From the NCBI GenBank assembly GCA_022376925.1, contig JAIOJX010000003.1, positions 35,579,874 through 35,643,873 of the forward strand: 64,000 bases of DNA, in the 5' to 3' direction. The translations under genes were made by a program, and so were the position numbers. This DNA comes from Tragulus kanchil (taxonomy: Eukaryota > Chordata > Mammalia > Artiodactyla > Tragulidae). The notes under the pieces are model-generated. The model ran no database searches and was not told where the DNA came from. It was given only the letters and a program-made list of their open reading frames with translations. Numbering within the stretch: the stretch's first letter is position 1; every line of letters starts with the position of its first letter. Below are positions 58,104-64,000 of the stretch, piece by piece.

Positions 58104-59088
58104 CCAGAGCATCTTACCTGTCTCCTGAGAAACCTGTATGCAAGTCAAGAAGTAACAGAACCCTGTAAGGAGCAACTGATTGGTTCAAGACTGAGAAAGT
58201 GGTACAGCAAGGCTATCCGCTACCACCTTGTTTATTTAACCTGTACACTGAGCACATCATGAGAGATGCTGGGCTGGAATCAAGATAGTCAGGGGAGACG
58301 TCAACAACCTCAGATATGCAGATGATATCGCTCTAATGGCAGAAAGCAAAGAGGAATTAAAGAGCCTCTTGATGAGGGTGAAGGAGGAGAGTAAAAAAGC
58401 CAACTTAAAACTAAGCATTAAAAAAGCTAATATGGTTGCATCTGGCCCCATTATTTCATGGCAAATAGAAGAGGAAAAGGTGGAAGTAGTGACAGATTTC
58501 CTCTTCTTGGGCTCTGAAATTACTGCGGATGGTGATAACAGCCATGAAATCAGAAGACAATTGCTTCTTGGCAGGAAAGCTATGACAAACCTAGACAGTG
58601 TGTTGAAAAGCAAAGACATTACTCTGCTAACAAAGGCTGATAAAGTCAGGGCTATGGTCTTTCCAGTGGTCATGTACAGTTGTGAAAACTACCCTGTAAA
58701 GAAGACAAAAGGCCAAAGAATGAATGCATTGTAACTGTAGTGCTGGAGAAGACTCCTGAAAGTTCCTTGGACAGCCAGATCAAACCAGCCAATCCTGAGG
58801 AAAGAAACCCTGAAGACTCATTGAAAGGACTGATGTTGAAGCTGAAGCTCCAGTATTTTGGCCATCTGATGTGAACAGCCAACTCATGGGAAAAGTCCCT
58901 GATGATGAGAAAGATTGAGGACAGAAGGAGAAGAGGGTGACAGAGGATGAGATGGTTAGATGGCACCGCTGATGTAATGGCCATGAACTTGGACAAACTT
59001 CAAGAGATGGTAAGGGCCAGGGAGGCCTGGCACGCTATAGTCCATGTGGTCACAGTCAGGCACAACTGAGCAACTGAACAAAAACACT
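58104..59088 (+). mobile_element. 5'-truncated BovB LINE in L1, inactive RT end
   Basis: About 985 bases of the 3' part of BovB, an RTE-type non-LTR retrotransposon. Early codons read PEHLTCLLRNLYASQEVT, followed by a small deletion/frameshift near 58275. The reverse-transcriptase catalytic motif YADD is at 58315-58326, and the frame stays open to a TAA at 58732-58734 (ending KGQRMNAL), where intact relatives continue. The remaining C-terminal part and 3' UTR follow (TGGCCATCTGATGTGAACAG; AGAGGATGAGATGGTTAGAT). The 132-codon open frame is this remnant, not a host gene. Confidence 0.93.
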
Positions 59089-60293
59089 GCATAAAATAGA
59101 TAAGCAAGGTTGTATTGTATAATACAGGGAGTTACAGATATTATTTTATACTTTTAATGGGGTATAATCTTTAAAAATACTGAATTGCTATAGCATTCAC
59201 TTGAAACTAATATTATGCAAGTCAAGAAGTAACAGAACCCTGTAAGGAGCAACTGATTGGTTCAAGACTGAGAAAGTGGTACAGCAAGGCTATCCGCTAC
59301 CACCTTGTTTATTTAACCTGTACACTGAGCACATCATGAGAGATGCTGGGCTGGAATCAAGATAGTCAGGGGAGACGTCAACAACCTCAGATATGCAGAT
59401 GATATCGCTCTAATGGCAGAAAGCAAAGAGGAATTAAAGAGCCTCTTGATGAGGGTGAAGGAGGAGAGTAAAAAAGCCAACTTAAAACTAAGCATTAAAA
59501 AAGCTAATATGGTTGCATCTGGCCCCATTATTTCATGGCAAATAGAAGAGGAAAAGGTGGAAGTAGTGACAGATTTCCTCTTCTTGGGCTCTGAAATTAC
59601 TGCGGATGGTGATAACAGCCATGAAATCAGAAGACAATTGCTTCTTGGCAGGAAAGCTATGACAAACCTAGACAGTGTGTTGAAAAGCAAAGACATTACT
59701 CTGCTAACAAAGGCTGATAAAGTCAGGGCTATGGTCTTTCCAGTGGTCATGTACAGTTGTGAAAACTACCCTGTAAAGAAGACAAAAGGCCAAAGAATGA
59801 ATGCATTGTAACTGTAGTGCTGGAGAAGACTCCTGAAAGTTCCTTGGACAGCCAGATCAAACCAGCCAATCCTGAGGAAAGAAACCCTGAAGACTCATTG
59901 AAAGGACTGATGTTGAAGCTGAAGCTCCAGTATTTTGGCCATCTGATGTGAACAGCCAACTCATGGGAAAAGTCCCTGATGATGAGAAAGATTGAGGACA
60001 GAAGGAGAAGAGGGTGACAGAGGATGAGATGGTTAGATGGCACCGCTGATGTAATGGCCATGAACTTGGACAAACTTCAAGAGATGGTAAGGGCCAGGGA
60101 GGCCTGGCACGCTATAGTCCATGTGGTCACAGTCAGGCACAACTGAGCAACTGAACAAAAACACTGCATAAAATAGATAAGCAAGGTTGTATTGTATAAT
60201 ACAGGGAGTTACAGATATTATTTTATACTTTTAATGGGGTATAATCTTTAAAAATACTGAATTGCTATAGCATTCACTTGAAACTAATATTAT
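58137..60293. repeat. Direct duplication 18 (58137-59216 and 59214-60293)
   Basis: 1080 bases at a constant offset of 1077, with no difference that I noticed. The copies share TAT at the joint. The block covers most of BovB and part of the L1 behind it, so the second BovB starts without its first 33 bases. Confidence 0.93.
59214..60165 (+). mobile_element. BovB fragment (second copy)
   Basis: Duplicate of 58137-59088. The YADD motif recurs at 59392-59403 and the same TAA closes the frame at 59811, so the inactivating changes are shared. Confidence 0.93.
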
Positions 60294-60534
60294 AAGTCAG
60301 CTATACTTCAGTAAAAACTAAAAAAAAGATACATGATGGACATGAAAATTCAGATATTGTACTATGAGCTGAAAAAGAATGCAGTCAGCCAGTCTCCTGA
60401 GGCTGTACTGCAAGGACTCAACCCTAGGACTCTTCTATGTAGCCCCAAGCAAAACTGAAAGGCCTCTAAGAACACAAATTACTTCTACAGATCCAGTAAA
60501 ATAACATCTCTCATTTGATTAGCCTAGTGCTATG

Positions 60535-60705
60535 TTAAGAACAACAACAACAATAGTAAACACTTACCTAGTGTTTTTTTTTTTTTTTAATGTGCCTGGT
60601 TCATTCTAAGAGTTCTTATTTAATCCTCACAGTAACATAACAAGGTATGGGTTCTTGTTGTACCCATTCTGCAGATAAGAAAACTGAGGCACTGAGACCT
60701 TTTTT
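60535..60705 (+). mobile_element. MIR SINE
   Basis: TTATTTAATCCTCACAGTAA CATAACAAGGTATGGG, then ACCCATTCTGCAGATAAGAA AACTGAGGCACTGAGA (60663-60698), a clear MIR core, preceded by a T run at 60575-60589. Confidence 0.85.
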
Positions 60706-61075
60706 GGGGGTCCATATGATAAATGTTGTGCCAGAATGGGTTCTCTTAACCATATGATTTGCTTATTATTATTTATATTATAATTCTTAATGTGTTCACT
60801 TATCTGTTTTATTTTCCTAGTGCAGGTTAGCTGGAGAACTGGGATAATAGTGTTGAGAGACAAGTGGAGGTAGGTTATTAGAGATATGACAGAGAAATCA
60901 TATTGAAACAGGGGAGTCAGAGAAAGGAAAGTCAGAACTATATCACCACACAGTACTGTATACATGTTGTTTCTTTAAATGACACTATAGTTGCAAGATA
61001 GATTTGTTTCATATTAAGTGAGGAAGGCAAACAGACAAAGATAAATAACATAGGGCATTGCTTATGTGGGGAAAC
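60706..61075. other. AT-rich unique sequence
   Basis: No gene or recognised repeat. Confidence 0.5.
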
Positions 61076-61285
61076 TAAGAAAAAATTTATACATATGAAC
61101 TTCAAGTATAAAACAGATTTATTGACATAGAAAACAAATTTATGGCTATCAATGTGCAAATGAGTGGGATAAATTAGTTTGAAATTAACATATACATACT
61201 ACTATATACAAGACAAATAACCAACAAGGACCTACTACTTGCCACAGGGAACTGTATTCAATATTTTACAATAACCTATAAAAGA

Positions 61286-61424
61286 TGGGGTGGTTGGGTG
61301 GGCATCACCGATGCATTGGACATGAGTTTGGGCAAACCCCAGGAGTTGGTGAAGGACAGGGAAGTCAGGTGTGCTGCAGTCCATGGGGTCACCAAGAGTC
61401 AGACATGACTTAGTGACTGAAAAA
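61286..61424 (+). mobile_element. Bov-A monomer nested in L1
   Basis: Sense Bov-A/BovB tail: GGGCATCACCGATGCATTGG ACATG, GGAGTTGGTGAAGGACAGGG AAG, GGGGTCACCAAGAGTCAGAC ATGAC. Flanked by TATAAAAGA (61277-61285) and TATAAGAGA (61425-61433), 8 of 9 bases. Repeated at 62378-62516. Confidence 0.88.
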
Positions 61425-61459
61425 TATAAGAGAAAAGAATCTGAAAAAAAAAATAACAT

Positions 61460-61460
<1 letters not shown>

Positions 61461-61490
<30 letters not shown>
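61461..61490. repeat. (TAGA)n microsatellite
   Basis: About seven TAGA units inside the L1 tail, replacing its usual short TATA stretch. The same number of units occurs at 62553-62582 in the second copy. Confidence 0.9.
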
Positions 61491-62186
61491 TAGATATGTA
61501 TAATTGGATCACTTTGCTGTATGCCTGAAACTAACACAACACTGTAAATCCACTATACCTCAATAAATAGAAAGGAAGGAAGGAAGAAAATCATACAAGT
61601 CTGTTTTAATGATATAATCTAGAAGACAGAGATTTGAGTAAAATAGCTTAGATAAATTTTTATCCTAAGGGATAAAGATGAAGAAAAAAGATAACTGTCT
61701 TAACAGGTAAGAAATACACCCCCTTCTGAGAACAGAATAAAGACTTCATAATCATGTCATCTTTTTATATGCAAATTTCCCTAATAGAACAGTTTCAGGG
61801 GAGGAAAGCAGCTTTCTTACTCATCATGAAGACCTTTTGCCACTCTATCATTAACCTAGGAATAAAACAAACTCAGAACCAGACTTTTTTTTTTTGTCTC
61901 TACTTGGTCCTGGAGGTTTCCACTGTCTCATCACACTTCCTCCCACTTAGCAATTCAGAATCTTGCATACCTGGGTGAACAGAGTGAATGGGAAAACCCT
62001 GTTTTCACAGTGTTGTATTTGGAGAGATCAGCATTCTTTGAATGTGCATGTCAACATTGGAAAGTTTCTCTTGAACCGCCTAAGCAATGCAACTTCCTTT
62101 TAAAGCTTTCCGTAGAGATTATTAGGGAAAATGTCAAACCTTCCTTTTCCCAAAAGTCCTTTTCTCGTAAGAAAAAATTTATACAT

Positions 62187-62551
62187 ATGAACTTCAAGTA
62201 TAAAACAGATTTATTGACATAGAAAACAAATTTATGGCTATCAATGTGCAAATGAGTGGGATAAATTAGTTTGAAATTAACATATACATACTACTATATA
62301 CAAGACAAATAACCAACAAGGACCTACTACTTGCCACAGGGAACTGTATTCAATATTTTACAATAACCTATAAAAGATGGGGTGGTTGGGTGGGCATCAC
62401 CGATGCATTGGACATGAGTTTGGGCAAACCCCAGGAGTTGGTGAAGGACAGGGAAGTCAGGTGTGCTGCAGTCCATGGGGTCACCAAGAGTCAGACATGA
62501 CTTAGTGACTGAAAAATATAAGAGAAAAGAATCTGAAAAAAAAAATAACAT

Positions 62552-62582
<31 letters not shown>

Positions 62583-62664
62583 TAGATATGTATAATTGGA
62601 TCACTTTGCTGTATGCCTGAAACTAACACAACACTGTAAATCCACTATACCTCAATAAATAGAA
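62187..62664 (+). mobile_element. Ruminant L1 3' end with nested Bov-A (second copy)
   Basis: Duplicate of 61095-61572 within duplication 19. Confidence 0.9.
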
Positions 62665-63290
62665 AGGAAGGAAGGAAGAAAATCATACAAGTCTGTTTTA
62701 ATGATATAATCTAGAAGACAGAGATTTGAGTAAAATAGCTTAGATAAATTTTTATCCTAAGGGATAAAGATGAAGAAAAAAGATAACTGTCTTAACAGGT
62801 AAGAAATACACCCCCTTCTGAGAACAGAATAAAGACTTCATAATCATGTCATCTTTTTATATGCAAATTTCCCTAATAGAACAGTTTCAGGGGAGGAAAG
62901 CAGCTTTCTTACTCATCATGAAGACCTTTTGCCACTCTATCATTAACCTAGGAATAAAACAAACTCAGAACCAGACTTTTTTTTTTGTCTCTACTTGGTC
63001 CTGGAGGTTTCCACTGTCTCATCACACTTCCTCCCACTTAGCAATTCAGAATCTTGCATACCTGGGTGAACAGAGTGAATGGGAAAACCCTGTTTTCACA
63101 GTGTTGTATTTGGAGAGATCAGCATTCTTTGAATGTGCATGTCAACATTGGAAAGTTTCTCTTGAACCGCCTAAGCAATGCAACTTCCTTTTAAAGCTTT
63201 CCGTAGAGATTATTCATTCACTGGGCAAGATACGTCATGTCATGTGTAACACCCAAATTTCAAAACCTTTTCCCAAAAGTCCCCTTTTCT

Positions 63291-63545
63291 ACATCTCAGC
63301 TCTCATCACTGTCTCTAGGGCATGTATCACAGCAGCATCAGCAAGAAGGTTACGCTCTAGTTCAGTCCCAAAATCCCACAGGAAAAGGACAACATCTTTT
63401 TTGTTCTGAAGACAAGCAAAAATGCACCTCGCTCAAGTGTCCTTAGGCTCCCTTGTCCTCTGCTCCCTCACAGTTAAATTTGAACTTTTCATCGTCTCTG
63501 CTTCTATGCATTTTATTTAAATTATTTTATAGTATTTTAATATTG
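63291..63545. other. Unique sequence, nothing recognised
   Basis: No gene or named repeat. Confidence 0.5.
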
Positions 63546-63763
63546 TGCTATGTGCTAAAAGTTGCTTCAGTCATGTCCAACTCTTTGTGATCCTATGAAC
63601 CATCAGGTTCCTCTGTGCATGGGATTCTCCAGGCACAAATACTGGAGTGCTTTGCCATGACCTCCTCCAGGGGATCTTCCCAACACAGGGATCAAACCCA
63701 TGTCTCTTATGTCTCCTGCATTGGCAGGCAGGTTCTTTACCACCACTACCACCTGAGGAACCC
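63546..63763 (-). mobile_element. Bov-tA SINE
   Basis: Bov-A side at the left (CTTCAGTCATGTCCAACTCT TTG; AAATACTGGAGTGCTTTGCC), head at the right (complement of CACTACCACCTGAGGAACCC). Confidence 0.92.
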
Positions 63764-63810
63764 ATAAATCATGGTAATTTAACTTTATAAATATTTATTA
63801 AGGATGCACT

Positions 63811-64000
63811 GCTTCCCTGGTAGCTCAGCTGGTAAAGAAGCTGTCTGCAAGCCAAGAGACCCTGGTTCGATTCCTGGGTCACAAAGATCCCCTGGAGAAG
63901 GGATAGGGTACCCACTCTAGTATTCTTGCCTGGAGATTTCCATGGACAGAGGAGCCTGATGGACTACAGTCCATGGGGTCGCAAAGAGTCAGACATGACT
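63811..64000 (+). mobile_element. Bov-tA SINE, cut by window end
   Basis: Head GCTTCCCTGGTAGCTCAGCT, near-canonical B box GGTTCGATTCC, Bov-A body to GGTCGCAAAGAGTCAGACAT GACT at the last base. One of the better preserved Bov-tA copies here. Confidence 0.93.

Larger units (their letters stand above)
56690..60335 (+). mobile_element. L1 3' region hosting three insertions
   Basis: Pieces in order: CCAATAAAGGGTTAATATCC (56711), AAAGAAGACATTCAGAGGGC CAACAGGCATG (57044), CACCTCACACGTGTCAGAAT GG (57137), GTGAGGCTGTGGAGAAAAAG (57489), CACTTAGGCATATATTC, TTATAGCCAAGATACAAAAG, GATGAATGGAAAAAGAAG, TGAGTGAAATAAGTCAGACA (57860), AAACTAGTGGTTACCAGTCA GG (58021), then TAATGGGGTATAATCTTTAA A (59156) and CTATACTTCAGTAAAAA (60301). 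Worn, no usable frame. Interrupted by Bov-tA, a tRNA SINE and BovB, and lengthened by duplication 18. Confidence 0.88.
61095..61572 (+). mobile_element. Ruminant L1 3' end with nested Bov-A (first copy)
   Basis: ACATAGAAAACAAATTTATG GC, AAATTAACATATACATACTA C, CACAGGGAACTGTATTCAAT ATTTT, then after the insertion GTATAATTGGATCACTTTGC TGTATGCCTGAAACTAACAC and CTATACCTCAATAAATA. Repeated at 62187-62664. Confidence 0.9.
61076..63290. repeat. Direct duplication 19 (61076-62167 and 62168-63290)
   Basis: About 1092 bases at offset 1092, then about 1091 after a T run shortens (61884 versus 62975), which fuses two open frames into one of 187 codons in the second copy. The end of the first copy (62120-62167) is a squeezed version of 63213-63290: it keeps GTCAAACC..TTCCTTTT CCCAAAAGTCC but drops about 30 bases. 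Confidence 0.92.

Noticed and set aside
58336..58734. 132-codon open frame, apparently a conserved gene present in two copies
   Set aside because: It is the reverse-transcriptase end of a truncated BovB LINE with an in-frame stop; the second copy comes from duplication 18.
61235..61537. 100-codon minus-strand open frame with an IYIYLSIYLSIY run
   Set aside because: It is the (TAGA)n tract plus Bov-A and L1 tail sequence read in reverse.
619..63290. Regular ~1.1-kb direct repeats as a CRISPR-like array, satellite or amplification system
   Set aside because: Each block has a different sequence and is present only twice (three times where blocks overlap). There is no shared repeat unit and no associated gene.
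62846..63409. The longest open frame in the window (187 codons)
   Set aside because: It exists only because a T run is one base shorter than in the first copy (61884). The product resembles nothing known and the frame spans a duplication artifact.

Overview
This window looks like non-coding nuclear DNA from a ruminant (cetartiodactyl) genome. The evidence is its repeat content: many tRNA-Glu-derived Bov-tA SINEs, 3' ends of the BovB (RTE-type) LINE and its Bov-A derivatives, artiodactyl L1 3' tails, CHR/SINE2-type SINEs, and old mammal-wide MIR and L2 copies. I find no cellular gene, exon, RNA gene, CRISPR array or operon. Every open frame longer than about 100 codons lies in a SINE, in the BovB reverse-transcriptase fragment, or in low-complexity or unremarkable AT-rich DNA. 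No 'system' of cooperating genes is present. The Bov-tA copies look worn while one CHR-like SINE (48726-49069) looks young. That would fit a ruminant outside the well-known cattle/sheep group (a chevrotain, for instance), but this is a guess.

The dominant structure is a series of 19 direct, near-identical duplications of 1.0-1.2 kb. First copy / second copy: 619-1650/1695-2726; 2511-3516/3596-4601; 4538-5563/5627-6654; 10041-11168/11178-12305; 14057-15147/15144-16224; 17251-18332/18350-19430; 19824-21001/21000-22177; 22538-23722/23744-24928; 24768-25863/25865-26955; 26725-27819/27826-28930; 32174-33248/33272-34346; 35666-36826/36829-37989; 37721-38891/38889-40059; 39709-40908/40909-42140; 41770-42933/42929-44090; 46231-47443/47444-48655; 50631-51764/51767-52899; 58137-59216/59214-60293; 61076-62167/62168-63290. 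The breakpoints ignore repeat boundaries. Differences are mostly homopolymer-length changes and single bases. Several junctions are shortened, garbled versions of the flanking sequence. The best reading is false duplication in the assembly (unmerged overlaps or failed gap filling), so about 21 kb of the window may be surplus and the true locus nearer 43 kb.

Layout: 1-6.9 kb holds a CHR-like SINE, duplications 1-3, Bov-tA copies and an L2. 6.9-14 kb is mostly unique DNA, with an L1 carrying a nested SINE, duplication 4 and a BovB end. 14-29.2 kb holds duplications 5-10 and a three-level SINE nest at 27-29 kb. 29.2-35.6 kb is old repeat remnants, BovB and MIR (duplication 11). 35.6-44.1 kb is the densest chain of duplications (12-15), with a (CA)n-tailed SINE and an L1 end. 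44.1-56.6 kb is mostly unique DNA with scattered SINEs (duplications 16-17). 56.7-60.3 kb is an L1 carrying two SINEs and a BovB fragment (duplication 18). 60.3-64 kb holds a MIR, another L1 end with a nested Bov-A and a (TAGA)n tract (duplication 19), and two Bov-tA copies at the end.
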